Assembly: GCA_905147135.1 (NCBI GenBank)
Contig: LR990067.1
Location: forward strand, 310,001 to 374,000
DNA: 64,000 nt
Reading direction: 5' to 3'
Source: Blastobasis lacticolella
Lineage: Eukaryota; Arthropoda; Insecta; Lepidoptera; Blastobasidae
Shown here in pieces: positions 50,919-62,792 of this stretch (its first letter is position 1; the number at the start of each line of letters is the position of its first letter). The notes under the pieces were generated by a model. The model saw only the letters and a list, made by a program, of their open reading frames with translations, was not told the origin of the DNA and searched no databases. Made by a program: the position numbers and the translations under genes.

Positions 50919-52844
50919 CACACACAACTTAATAAAAAAAATACAAAGTGTTCCTTATAAATTACTTAAACTCTAGATACATTTAACATTAAGAAAATTA
51001 CAAAAGCAATTGGCGTGTGGAGGGTACCAATCTCAGTATAAGCTGAGCAGACACTAAGGACTACTCACCACTGATTTTCAGATGGCCCCTTCATTTAGTT
51101 TAACCTTTCGCTCTGGCACTAGGCCACAAGTAAACAATAAATAATTAAAAATATACATCACAACCTCTTTATAATAAGTAAGTGCAGTGCGCTGTGCGAC
51201 TAACTGCACAAAGTGATAAAACTTGTTGTGCGCCAAACAATTTGTATGCAAATATACTGATAGGTGGCGAAATGTCGCACTGGGGCATTCGGGCAATACC
51301 CGCAATCCAAGCCCAAAATGATTTTTTTCAATTTTAGCCCCATGGAACAGCATGAGACGTCCCACTTGACTGTTTCTTTTTACAAACAGTTCGAATCTTT
51401 CCTCTGTATATATATGTGTGAACAGGATAAATTCCAAAGTCAAAAGTTAATAATTCTTTGAAGATTTATTTCAATTTTTTTTACATGCACTTGAATTAAG
51501 AACTTAAATGCAATTATTGCTGAAAATTAATTGAATTTAAGGAATCAAAACTTTGTATTCAAAGTTATTGATCTTTTTACGATAAGGAAGCAGTGATTTT
51601 GTTAGAAAAAATTGCCATTACAGTGCTCAAATTAAATTCAATTAATGCTATTGTTATCGAGTTTTCTGTTGCTGAAAGAAATATAAAATATGCGTAAAAC
51701 AAAATTGATTGCACAAACATTATGAGTCGTGCGGTTTTTGATTTTCAAAGTTTTTGCGATAACACTATTGTATGTTAAAGTCATTATCGAATTCACTGGA
51801 AACAGTAAACATACATCCTACAATAGTTATCTATGCGAGTTTATTTCTTTTCCCAGAACCTACAAATCCCTTTGTAGTATCAACTTATCAGCTTTTCAAT
51901 AGAATAAAGGTAACAATAAAACATGAATAAACTCTGATAAAGGAAAAAAACTTTTAGACACACACAATTGTGCCGGGGTATTCAATGAAACAATTTTCAA
52001 AACCGTAATGGCAATATATCAAGTTTCTTATTTTGAACAATGTTTATATTATCTTCAGTTTTTATATTACTACACAATCATAAATCATAACAATTGACAA
52101 GTTTATACATATTTACAAGTTAATATTTCAGATCTCAAGTAGCGTTTGTTCCAGTCTTTTGAGACAGATGAATATTAAAAGTAACTCTATTATGTAACAT
52201 TTGGTAAATCTAATTGTAGACAAACATTATAATTAACCTATTTATAATATAATACAGCCTTTGATGAATATGTAAAATCTATATAATAATAAACTTGTTC
52301 AGATTATTTGCATTGACAATAATCGTAATTTCTGTTTTAGATGTCCTATTCTACAAATAACCTAAACAAGTTGAAAAGTATCTACACCGCGCTCTTAATT
52401 ACAACTTATTTCTAATATTACATTCACAAACAATAATCGCGTGTTCAATAATTTCCTACTCCTGCAATAAAAAACACTTTCAAATGGAAATCAGCGTAAA
52501 TTATTACGTTAACCCTAACTAACCTAAAACTTAATGTAAGAACACAAGATGGCGGATTTACAGTTACCAACTAAATATATCAGGTATGAACTTATAACAA
52601 GCTTCATTAATAAATTAACATAACTATTATTTGGTCTATTATTAGGGAAAAAAAACGTTAGCTCAGAATGAGTGAACAATTAAGCTAACGCTGCTTTCAT
52701 TAACTGTTCAACTATTGATTCCTGAATAGTATAATAGAAAATAATTGAACACAATGAAAACAGAGTGTAATATCCGATACGATTTACATAAAAACCTTGA
52801 CTTATTCTGTAACAATTTACAAACATCTGATCTACTTATATGCA

Positions 52845-53498
52845 TTAAAACCTAGGTTTTCCACCGAGCTTGATTCGCTTTTCTTTAATCTCCTGATTTA
52901 TAGCATTAATGATCTCTGATACATCAACACACCAACCAGATTTGGACGCGTACTGTATAACAAAATGAAGAAGGACTAAAAATCCAAAAGCATTTAATGC
53001 GGGCCTTCCATCAGGGCTCATCTTAGTATTAACTTGTACTATTTCAGTCATCGTTGCACACACACCCAGCGCTTTTTCGTTAAAGACTTCTTGTAACAGT
53101 AGTCGCGCTAATAATTGAGAAGAATTCGATACTTGCTCAAAACGTTTGAGCTCGCTGGACCTGACATAAATATTGGTGTTTGATATAAGTTCTTGGAGTC
53201 CAATCATATTAGCCTGATATTTCAGAGACCATTTTGTATCGTTAGAATTATATTCCGGTGGTAGAGCGAACTGCTGTGTGGAATTTGGATGCCTTCTGGA
53301 ATCTCTTTGCTGACTTCTTTCTAGTGCTTTAGTGACGTCATTGTTCGATTGATTCCCGTTGCTAGAATTTTGTCTCTCAGTTGCTGCAATTTGTCTCTTT
53401 TCAACAACTGACGATACTTCATGTGTGACGTTGCTAGAAGAAGGTTCGTGACTTGCTGAATTTTCTGACGTATTGATTCTTTCGTTATCGATGAACTT
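52845..53498 (-). CDS. BEN-protein exon 2 after the internal stop, including the BEN domain
   Basis: The open frame continues in the same phase directly past the TAA at 53499-53501 for about 217 codons to a TAA at 52845. Continuity of frame and of composition (S/N/Q-rich, then the compact BEN fold) argues that this is one exon with a nonsense codon rather than a second gene. Confidence 0.55.
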   Translation of the reverse strand, partial: KFIDNERINTSENSASHEPSSSNVTHEVSSVVEKRQIAATERQNSSNGNQSNNDVTKALERSQQRDSRRHPNSTQQFALPPEYNSNDTKWSLKYQANMIGLQELISNTNIYVRSSELKRFEQVSNSSQLLARLLLQEVFNEKALGVCATMTEIVQVNTKMSPDGRPALNAFGFLVLLHFVIQYASKSGWCVDVSEIINAINQEIKEKRIKLGGKPRF

Positions 53499-54651
53499 TT
53501 AATATGACTTAGCAGTTCCGGAGAGGAAATTCCGTAAATTAATGAATGTATTTAAATTATCTTGAAAATTGGAGATCACTTGGGTGTAGATGGTAATTAA
53601 TTGTTCTAACTTTTGTTGCTCCATGGCCAATTTTGATAGAGGGTTTTGCAAAGTCGATCTGTCTACTGAATAATGTTCAGTCTGGTTAGTCTCATTTACT
53701 TCCACATGTGCTTCATCTATTGACATTTCACAGCCTAAAGCTGTTTCATGATCTGTATCAATTTCTGAATCTAATGCTGCACTGTGATTTGGTGACAAAG
53801 GTTCTTGCATGCACAGGATTGTTTGACTTTTAATGTTATTTACTTTCCTTTTTTTATTAGCAGATCTGACAGTGCCATCTTGAAGGTGTCGTTTCATAGT
53901 CAGATTTGCTTCATCAGATCGATCAACTTGCTGAGTCTGCGTATGTGGATATTGGTCTACATTTTGATGGACTGGTGGAGGTTCCATTCTCGGTGATTGA
54001 TAAGATGTACTATTGCTTGCTGTAGGATTGCTCTGTTCCTTGGAAATCTTATTTAGAATTGCATGAATTTTCTGCTCATTCCATGGATAGTTTTTAATAG
54101 CAGTTAATAGTACTTGGTTTATTAAGGTTGGAGCTGTTGATGAAGTGGATGACGCTGTTGTCTGTTTGTCTTCTTGAAGAGTTGGGCTAGGTCTATTGTT
54201 TGTGGGCGAAATAGGAACGTTGGTAGAACATTGTGACTGTTGAGCATCTTGTTGACTGACTGTTTTTTGTGCTTGATGTTGGATCACCGGAGGTAATTTA
54301 TTCCGATCAAATTAAAACCGCCGGTATTAGGTTTTTTCTGAGGTAATTTAAAAATAAAATGCAATGGTACAATGTACACAACTAATTCATTGATTCAAAT
54401 TTACCTGTTTGATATTTCAATTCAGCCGTACAAAACTTCCACTCATCCTTGTATTTCTCCTTTTTCTTAACACGTTCTCTCGTCACGATGGGATCTTCGT
54501 GCTTTGGGTATGCAACAACCACCTTCTTATCTGTTAATTTATGTATCGCCCAATCGTATGGTACACATATGTAGTGATCAATTGTTTTAGAAGGTTTCTG
54601 TATAAAATGAACCACATAGAATTGGATCTCGTTAACCTTTTTATTTGCCAT
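52845..54651 (-). CDS. BEN-domain protein, two coding exons, one in-frame stop
   Basis: Exon 1 (54651-54405) starts with ATG directly after a TTTATTTCAG acceptor, implying a non-coding upstream exon. It encodes an 82-residue module (FYVVHFIQKPS, ICVPYDWAI, VVVAYPKHEDP) of the kind found at the N-terminus of insect BEN proteins. It ends at a GTAAAT donor, phase 1. Exon 2 starts at an acceptor near 54271 or 54259 (both fit the phase) and stays open to 52845 except for one TAA at 53499-53501. It holds a long Q/N/S/T-rich linker, a basic KKRK patch at about 53850, a predicted coiled segment, and a C-terminal BEN domain (52845-53160: SSQLLARLLLQEVF, RPALNAFGFLVLL, INAINQEIKEKRIKL). BEN proteins are nuclear DNA-binding or chromatin adaptors. 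The single stop may be a null allele, read-through, an error, or lie in an 84-nt in-frame intron (53579-53496). Confidence 0.6.
54405..54651 (-). CDS. BEN-protein exon 1
   Basis: 82 codons plus one base, bounded by TTTATTTCAG/ATG and GTAAAT. The acceptor directly before the ATG shows that the 5' UTR is spliced. A GC-richer stretch at about 54840-54910 is a plausible site for the non-coding first exon. Confidence 0.55.
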
Positions 54652-55254
54652 CTGAAATAAATAAGAAACAAATAAATTTCCTTATCATCATCACACGTTT
54701 TAAATTCACAATAACTCTTCATTAAAGAATAAAAGCTGTGCTTACATTTAATTAAAATAACGTTTCCTTTGTTTCCACAAAAATAAATCATCACTACTAT
54801 CACTTTGCTCTGTTTTTCATGATGATGATGATGACTATCACTTTGAGCTCGCGCGTAAGCTGCGAAAAATATCAGCGACTGACCACAGAGCTGCGGGCAA
54901 ACGGTTTTTTTTATACTGGGATGAAACAAACAAGATATTTTACATCATATTGTTCGTAGAATTTGTTATCACACAGCGGGAGACGACCACGTCAGAAATA
55001 CAAGTGCTCTTATCAAATTTCGCCGTCACCAACAGTATTGGAACTGTGTATATAATAACATTATTCATTACAGTACGGAGATAATGATAACCATGTTTTG
55101 AGACGAATTATTGCTTGATTTACTCACGATGTTTTAGTAATTGTGTACTAAACTATTTTATCGCATGTTTGCAATTTTCAAGGAAAAAATGTAATTAACA
55201 TCAGTGTGTCATCAAAAAATCAGTTGTAGATAATGTATATGTATGTAGTATATA

Positions 55255-55312
55255 GTATCGATATGTATGTATGTATGTGTATGTATATATTTGTAGATAT
55301 TTATGTGTGTAA
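55255..55312. repeat. (GTAT)n microsatellite
   Basis: Degenerate TATG/GTAT units beyond the 3' side of gypsy element 2, where its second LTR would be expected. Confidence 0.65.
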
Positions 55313-55459
55313 TTAGAATGAATATACTTATATTATTATTTTCTTTATATCTCCCTCCTCAAACAAAAAAAATTTTTTTTACAAAATTTTCACTTATTTA
55401 AACTTAGTACTAATACTATATCTTAATGTTATACATAACTATAGTTGAAATCGTTATAT

Positions 55460-55998
55460 TCATGTAGGTATCGGTATGAGCTTTGTAATATGAAAGAGAT
55501 TAGACTCTGACTTTTTATGACCTGTATTAATTCTATATATTGAATTTGATATTTTTTCCATTATTTTAAATGGACCGATCTTCAGCTCATCTAATTTATT
55601 TCTATTGAGTCTGTTCCCATTTTCGACATATACCATATCCCCTGTATTAAAATTGAATTGAGTTCTATTTTTATCAAAGATTTGTTTATTATATTTATGT
55701 GATTTTATTGAATTTTCAAATGCTATTTTTCTGTCTCTTATCCATTCAACCTCTGTTTTATTTTGTTTTAGTTCATTAGGCAAACATGAGACATCTGTAC
55801 CATCCAACAAGTATTTTGGTGCAAAGCCAGTAACTGTATGTTCTGTATTATTATATTTATCTACACAGTTATGGGCAATGGTTGTCCATGCTATTTTATT
55901 ACTTTTTTCGTTTATTTTACATCTGATTTTGTTTACAAGTGTTTGGTTAAGTCTTTCATTTAATCCATTAGAAAAAGGAGCATTTACTGCAGTGAAGA
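55460..55998 (-). pseudogene. pol: Pol of element 2: end of integrase
   Basis: The resumed frame carries the catalytic Glu block (SNGLNERLNQ) at about 55940-55970. It continues to the C-terminal domain (GDMVYVENG, IGPFKIMEKI) and stops at 55460. Confidence 0.72.
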
Positions 55999-56890
55999 CT
56001 ATTGGTATTGATTTTCATTTAAATATGTTTTAAATTCTTTTGAATTGATTCCCGGGTATTGATCACAGAGAAGTATGCCTATTGTATCCGAATCGGTAAC
56101 GTTATTGATTAATTTTACAAAGTCATTAGCACTTTGTGTTTTTGAGGTAACAATATAAGCGAACCGAGTAAAATGGTCTACTAGCAGATGCAAATATCTT
56201 TTAGTTGATCGTGAACCTCCAAACCCTCCAATTGTGTCTATTGAGACAATTTCAAAAGGTTTTGTAGCTGGACCTAAATGTGACATTAGACCATACTTAT
56301 TTTGTCCTCTTGTTTTATTTTTTATGCATATCTCACAGCTTTTACAATGTTTTTGAATATTTATAGTTAAATGTTTTGCTGTATAAACTGTACTAATTTT
56401 GTTTTGCATTTGTTTTACACCTAAATGACACATATTTTCATGTACATCTTTAATAAGTTTTTTACTGAAATTTTCAGATAACACAATTTTCTCCTTTTTT
56501 TTTATTGTTTTGTAATAAACATTATGTCTTGATATTAATTTTGATTTATTGTTTTGAATCTCTGTATTGTTTTTCTGATCTGTAACGATATCATTAAGTT
56601 TTAGCATGTTTACAATTTTTAATTGTTCATCCGTATCTTCATTTGCTGCTAACACCGGATTCCTACTTAAACAGTCTGCTTCTATATTTTCTTTTCCCGG
56701 AGTGTATTTGATTTTAAAATCATATTGTGATAAGTAATATGTTAAATCCCCTAATTCATCATCTGTTCTAGATTTTATATTTAAATTTTCTAATGGTTTG
56801 TGATCAGAATATACTGTAAAAGTCTTACCTATTAGCCAGTACTGCCAGTATTTTATTGCTTCTTTAATAGCTAAACATTCTAAAAAAACG
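55999..56890 (-). pseudogene. pol: Pol of element 2: end of RNase H and first part of integrase
   Basis: The frame is open from about 56890 past the Met at 56655 to a stop at 55999. It holds the integrase zinc finger (H-x-x-x-H and CKSCEIC), the first catalytic Asp (DTIGG) and the second (CDQYPG). The frame ends just before the third catalytic residue because of an indel near 56000. Confidence 0.72.
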
Positions 56891-58549
56891 GCTTTTTTTT
56901 GTCCTTTGTACTTGATTTAACTTTTTTGAAAAATATGCCACTGGCTTGTCCTTTCCATTTGCTTGTGTTTGCTTTAACACGGCCCCTATACCTTCTAAAG
57001 ATGCGTCTGTATGGATAATTATCGGCAAATTCTGGTCAAATATTTCTAAGATTGGCTGTGAACACAACAATTTTTTTACATTTTCAAAAGATCTTTGACA
57101 ATCTGCTGTCCAAATAAATTTTTGATTTTTTCTAAGTAAATTATGCAAGGATTCCAAAATTATCGCACTTCTTGGGATGTATTCATGATAGAAGTTAATT
57201 TTACCAAGAAATTGTCGAACATTTTTTTGAGTCTTTGGTATTGGAAATTCTTTTATTGAAACTAAATTATCTCTTATGGGCCGCACTGTATTATTATTTA
57301 TTAAATGACCGAGATATTTCACAGTGTTTGAGGCAAATATACATTTTGTAAACTTTAATCTAAAACCCTCTCTTTTTATAGCTTTTAATAATTGTGTTAA
57401 ATGGTTGATGTGTTCATTAAAAGTTTTAGAAAATATTAAGATGTCATCAATGTAGTTCACTGCAAAATGGGTAAGTTTATATTTTCTTAAAATGTTACCT
57501 AGTATCCTTTGGAAAATTGCCGGTGAAGTCTTCAAACCAAATGGCAAACAGGTCCACTGAAAATGTCCTTCCTGTGTTATAAAAGCAGTTTTCTTTCTAT
57601 CTTCTATTCTAAGCGGGATTGACCAGAAGGCTGAATTTATGTCCAAAGTCGTGAAATATGTTGAGTCTCTTGTTTTTATCACTAGGTCGTCGATCAGTGG
57701 AAAAGGTTGAGCTTGAGGTACCACTATTTTATTTAGATCTCTAAAGTCTATACACAATCTTGATTTTCTATTGTCTTCTTTTTTGAAAGCCAAAGTTACC
57801 GGCGCCGCAAATGGACTATAAGATTCTTCAATAAGATTTTTATCTAGTAGCTTAGCTACTTGTCCTTCAATTTCCTTTTTGTCTTCAACTGAGCATCGGT
57901 AAGGCCTTTTACTGCAGTATTTGTCCACAAGTAGATCGATGCGTGCTTCATAGTCTCTGACCGTACCAATGTCATACTTGTCTTTTGCAAATATCGATTT
58001 GTAAGTATCTATCAATTTGTTTATCTCTGACTTTTGCTCAATATTTAAACTGCTCATGCTTATTTTAAAATCTTCCTCTTTTATGTGTTCATTAAAATTA
58101 ATTGAACATGGGTATTCTTCATTTTTTTCTTCCTTAAAAGTTTTTATCTTATCACTATCCTCATTTATAGGAATATTTTTATCTTTGATTTCTACGTCCT
58201 CTCTCTTTTGAGTGATTTTCAAATTTTCATCTTGTACCAATCTAAATTGTTTTATGATATCCAATCCAATTAGAAAGTCGTATTTAAATTCCTCTCCATC
58301 TATTATATATATTTCAGCTTTTTCTTCAATATCAAAAATTTTCATTTTAATAGTTGTCAAACCAATTGTCTTTTTAACACCATTAATTGTGATTAAGTTA
58401 TCATTTTTATAATCACCGTTTTCTTGACGTCTCAGTCTTATTAATTTGGAATTAATTATAGAAACATTTGAGCCCGAATCATATATTCCAAATATATCTA
58501 ATTTTGTATCTAATAATAGTTCGACTTTAATTAATGGTGTTATTATTCG
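56864..58549 (-). pseudogene. pol: Pol of element 2: protease, reverse transcriptase, start of RNase H
   Basis: Open in the -1 frame relative to gag from 58549. The protease active site is DSGS at about 58468. Reverse transcriptase follows with YIDD at about 57445-57456, and then the first RNase H Asp (IHTDASLEG). The frame is lost near 56890 at an A/T run, so the rest of RNase H is read in another frame. Compared with the young element at 7957-15067 this copy is defective. Confidence 0.75.
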
Positions 58550-59631
58550 TTTTTTTTATCCTCATAATTGAGTTCAACGTCAATTACTGAATTGTTGACA
58601 GTTTTCCCATAATTTCTTTTTATATTATATTTATCTGTCTCTTTGAACCAGCACCTTTCTTCTGGGTGGAACCGGATACCTTTATTTAAATTCTCACAAG
58701 TTTTGCATGGTTTAAATTTATCAGTTTTTACTTTATAATCATTGCTATTTCTTTTATTTTTGTTCGCATTATATTTGTTTGGTACAAATTCATGCTTTCC
58801 AATTTCATTGTAGAGGCTCGCAGTTGATTTTACAGCTTCCTTGTCTATTTTATCCATAATGTAATCTGGTAATCCCATAACAATTAGATGTATCATGGTC
58901 TGGGTGTCGATGTGCTTGTTTACCTCTAATAATAATCTTTCTTTTTTTGTGGCATATTCCAATAAAGATCCAGCTTGAAATCTATATGTAAATGCATACT
59001 TGACTTGGGACCACCCTTTGTTTCCAAATGTTTCACAAAAGTTATCTCTCCATACTGTCCATTTGGAATTAACTGTTAATTTTATTAACATACTGCTATA
59101 CCAATCTAGGCACTCTTTTTCTAAAAGATGTTTCAAAATCTCAATTTTCTCTTCATTCTGTATAATCTCAAATCTTTCACATTCACTTTCAAATTCGTTA
59201 ATCCATTGGTCAGCGTTTGATGTTTTATTAGAAAACTTTTCTATTAAAAACCTATCAGCAATTTTTCCTAAATTTTTCGCTTCCGGCATATTATGTTTTG
59301 TATTATTGTGTGATGGCAGTGTCACTTCAGTAATCTCATCTAAATACTGGTCACCAAACTGTACGTTTTCACCTTCATCCAAATATATGGCTTTTAAATC
59401 CGTGTTTAAAGGAATCCACACCGCGCGCATTTGATGTCTTTTCTTTAATGAGTTTTTTATTTTGCGATATACTTCTGAAGACAAAATGGCAGCGTGCTTA
59501 CTTGCGGGTTTTAAGTCATCTGGGAGTTCGAACACGCGTCCTTCAGGTGTTTCAATACAAGTTACACATATCACATTTGTTTTTCCGTCCGCGGACCCCA
59601 ATACTTCAAATTTAAATCGTAATTTGTCCAT
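58543..59631 (-). CDS. gag: Gag of Ty3/gypsy-like element 2
   Basis: 362 codons, uninterrupted. The middle resembles LTR-retrotransposon capsid (WINEFESECERF, LDWYSSMLIKL, WRDNFCETFG). Near the C-terminus is an atypical zinc knuckle, C-x2-C-x9-H-x4-C starting at Cys309. The frame ends two codons after an A-rich slippery heptamer (58555-58549), from which the pol frame continues in -1. It makes the structural shell for reverse transcription. Confidence 0.75.
   Translation of the reverse strand: MDKLRFKFEVLGSADGKTNVICVTCIETPEGRVFELPDDLKPASKHAAILSSEVYRKIKNSLKKRHQMRAVWIPLNTDLKAIYLDEGENVQFGDQYLDEITEVTLPSHNNTKHNMPEAKNLGKIADRFLIEKFSNKTSNADQWINEFESECERFEIIQNEEKIEILKHLLEKECLDWYSSMLIKLTVNSKWTVWRDNFCETFGNKGWSQVKYAFTYRFQAGSLLEYATKKERLLLEVNKHIDTQTMIHLIVMGLPDYIMDKIDKEAVKSTASLYNEIGKHEFVPNKYNANKNKRNSNDYKVKTDKFKPCKTCENLNKGIRFHPEERCWFKETDKYNIKRNYGKTVNNSVIDVELNYEDKKNE
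58549..58555 (-). promoter_or_regulatory. Candidate -1 ribosomal frameshift site (A AAA AAC)
   Basis: On the - strand the gag frame reads GAT AAA AAA AAC GAA TAA. The heptamer A-AAA-AAC is in the phase required for -1 slippage. The -1 frame leaves it open straight into the protease. No downstream pseudoknot was assessed. Confidence 0.6.
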
Positions 59632-60014
59632 TTTTCTTTGTTTTTAACTAGAATTGTCGTTTTATAAGACAATTTACTGTTTTGGAATTGTTAACTGAAA
59701 CAATTGTGTTGCTCTGTAAACAAAGTTTTTATTTTAGTTCTTATATTCTAACATACACACGATAATCATAAGTTTCTCTGTTTAACATAAAGGATACAAC
59801 TTACCTGTAAACAAAGAAACGACAATTAAAGTCTCTTATTGAAATTATCACAATTCCTTTTTATATTACAACCACTACATCACGGTGAGGTTATGACAGC
59901 CATCTTTATGCGTCGTTATTAATACTGTCGGCCGCCATTACTTGTGGCGCCATCTACAAGGTATATGCTCACATAGTGACTCTTTACCGACCGAGGCTGC
60001 TATACAGTACAACT

Positions 60015-60042
60015 TAAAGAAAATAATATATTATTTTCTTTA
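60015..60042. repeat. 14-bp perfect AT palindrome at the edge of gypsy element 2
   Basis: Arms 60015-60028 and 60029-60042 without a loop. One arm recurs next to the purine tract at about 55335-55350, so it may mark the LTR start. Confidence 0.6.
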
Positions 60043-60129
60043 TATATATATGCCTTTTTAGAGATATATGTATAGATAATAGGTAATATTGTGTCACGTC
60101 CTATCGGCGTCTCATGATCACATCACGCT

Positions 60130-60262
60130 TCCGAAGGCCTGCTGGAAGAGATTTCTTTTAGAAATAAGTAGCGCCTGTTGTGCCATTTATTACTTTGCCT
60201 GTTATTCATTATGTATTTCCTGTGCACAATAAACTGTTAAAAAAAAAAAAAAAAAAAAATAA
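60130..60262 (+). mobile_element. LINE family C-type 3' tail with poly(A)
   Basis: GCTGGAAGAGATTTCTTTTA, AAATAAGTAGCGCCTGTTG and GTGCACAATAAACTG, then about 20 A. The AATAAA signal lies 10-15 bp before the tail. It borders gypsy element 2. Confidence 0.58.
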
Positions 60263-62790
60263 CATACAAAAGTTTTATCACGCGTAAACGATTAAAGCCA
60301 CACTCTGAACTAGGTTAAGATTTATCAAAGGGAACATGTTTGTTTCATACGGTCCATTAATTGTCTTAGTGGATGCATCTATGATTAGTAGTTGAGTTAC
60401 TAGCGCATCATATGACTGACCAAAGGCAATGCAGTTTTACACGCCTGATAACGCGGAGCGTTTGAGTACAATAAATCGAAATCAGTTAATAAGTGCATTA
60501 ACTGATAGCAAAGTGCATCGAAAAAACGCCGTATCTCTTAAAGTAACATACTTTCGCTCAAAAAAATTTTGCCAAACTATTGCTTCACGTAATATTGACT
60601 ATGATTTTAAATTTCATGTAAATCCAACATTCTAAGTTGAAGATACCTTACCTGGATTGGATGCAATACTAATAGAGCAATCAGGTGTGCTAAACTGTCC
60701 TGACCTATCACCTAAGATATCGCAGATAGTGAGCTAATGTGTTATTACACTTACAAATTTGAGTTGCGGTAGGTTATGATCACAGTGTTTACCTTCTACG
60801 CTGACGTCACGCAAGCTTTAATCTGAATTAATTAATCAAAGATCAACTGATAAGCTCGTCGAAGGTTGGTGGAGAAAATGGTAAAATTTTCCGGAAGTAT
60901 AGAGCCTTTTCAAAGGTCGCACGGTAGCTATATGACTTCACTTTGTTCAGTATTTTTGTTCTGAAGTAAAAAAGCTTTTAGATTTGATGATACATCACAG
61001 ATTAATATTTTCTTAAATCCAGTGAAATTCATCATTTGAATTTTATTTTAATTCACAAATAACCAACGAAGATATCTTTCTCAAGTTTTCAATTTCTTTA
61101 GGAATTAAACGACAAAAGTCTTATTCAACAGCGTTGATTAGTTATTAATAATTCGTATTTTTGCAGCCATTAGACCGAATTACGTTCTTTTATCTCTCAT
61201 CATTTGAATTTTATTTTAATTCACAAATAACCAACGAAGATATCTTTCTCAAGTTTTCAATTTCGTCAGGAATTAAACGACAAAAGTCTTATTCAACAGC
61301 GTTGATTAGTTATTAATAATTCGTATTTTTGCAGCTATTAGACCGAATTACGTTCTTTTATCTCTCTATAATTGCAAACTATTAACCTTTATTACACAGT
61401 AATAGAGAGTCTTTTAGACTTACATCAAAATGTTTGTGATAATAGTTTTGCCCTCTAGAACCCGACACTGATAAGTCCACTACCATTTGGGTTTCCCGTC
61501 CAATTAATTCGGAGATTTATCACATGTTTTTAAGTTAAGCAGACGAACATTTTTCATTGGAAAATAATGGTAAATCCATTGACGTCCTTATCTGTTAATG
61601 ATAAGGCAACTAGCCAATTATTTACTTGGTTAGAAAATTGGGTTATGAAATTGATTACAACTATTAACGCTCTTGAATATGCATTCCTTGTGGATTTTTC
61701 CAAGAAATCGTTCACATTACAGTTTATATCAAATTAGTAAGTTTTCCACATCATTGCACAAGTGACCTTGATGTTCATTATTTCAATAAGGCTCTTGAAT
61801 AAGATTTTTCAGTGCAATAATAAGGGCACAACATTAATGTTCGTATTTCTTTTTTAATTAATCGACCAAGTCTATCGTCATTTAGAGATTCTTTGATCTT
61901 TGATACAATTGACTAATTAATTCTTATTTTAGTATTATAAAATAAATAAGTCAGTATAGTGATATTCATTGACTATTCAATGTATAAACCCAAACTAATT
62001 GATTCAAAATACTTCAAAAGTAATACAAAAGATTCATTTTAACAATCATAAAATAGTGCAAAATATTTCCATTACGCGAAATTGTATATAAATAGATAGT
62101 TGCTTTTATCAGTTTATTGTTTGTTGGCCACGTACCAACAGTTTTTGAACACGTGTTCGTGTTTATATAGTATGACGCATACAGCCAAGTTCCAACGTGG
62201 CCATGGAAGAATCTAGTTAATCATTCCTGGTAAGAAGACTAGAAGGAGCCACTAGATATATTTATTCTAATCCTTTATGGCAAATTACCAATAGATAGAT
62301 GCTAAGTTTCTCTATTTTATGTTCACAAATCCAAATTCATTGGATCATTTGATTTTATAACAGTAATAACAATACAATAAACACAGAAACCGTGAATATT
62401 ATTATGACTTTAGTCATCCTTGACAAACGACAAAGTCTAACTACGTAGAGTTTTTGGAATTTTTATAGTAGAGTTGTGTAAAGAAAATGATGCGCGCATC
62501 AACAGATTTATATTGCTTATTACACGACATGTATTAAAACTTTATATTTCTCTATGTTTCGGGTTGGGAATTATACCTGTTGATATAGTTCACACATATT
62601 ACCTATCCACTTTTTCTAGTACAGATATAACGCATGTGAGTGAAATGGGTATTCGACCATGTCAAAGAAATTTTTGTCAGCTATCACAGACAGACAATCC
62701 TGCTCCTATTTTTCTGATTCTGTAAGACTATCGTATTGTTTCGCTTTCGTGATCCTTTTCTCATTTTCTTCACAGTTCATCCCGAATCAG
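60263..62790. other. AT-rich DNA right of gypsy element 2
   Basis: Apart from the 168-bp tandem duplication no gene, repeat family or RNA gene is recognisable. Confidence 0.4.
61029..61365. repeat. 168-bp tandem duplication
   Basis: Segment 61029-61196 is repeated directly at 61197-61365 with about three differences (for example TTTCTTTAGG versus TTTCGTCAGG). Each unit contains a TTTTTGCAG acceptor-like site but no open frame. Confidence 0.85.
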
Positions 62791-62792
62791 GC

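Larger units (their letters stand above)
50293..52844. other. Between the protease gene and the BEN gene
   Basis: Contains fold-back 6 and the (AAATC)n tract. From about 51460 to 52844 it is AT-rich and could include the BEN-gene 3' UTR. 51260-51400 has a GC-richer block (GGCATTCGGGCAATACCCGC) of unknown origin. Confidence 0.35.
55460..59990 (-). mobile_element. Ty3/gypsy-like element 2, decayed
   Basis: Gag, protease, reverse transcriptase, RNase H and integrase lie in order on the - strand, broken by two frameshifts in pol (near 56890 and 56000). A purine tract, GAGGAGGGAG on the - strand at about 55350-55360, is followed by ATATAAAGAAAATAATA. The same 17 nt occur at the far end (about 60028-60045). 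This suggests LTR starts, but a full second LTR could not be found, so the 3' LTR is probably truncated and outer borders are approximate. Confidence 0.75.

Noticed and set aside
51078..51443. 121-codon - strand frame
   Set aside because: No family recognised and no splice or expression signal. Part of it is a GC-rich block that may be a repeat.
55050..60060. Complete pair of LTRs for gypsy element 2
   Set aside because: Only about 17 nt match between the two ends; the left side runs into a (GTAT)n tract. Not enough to call two LTRs.
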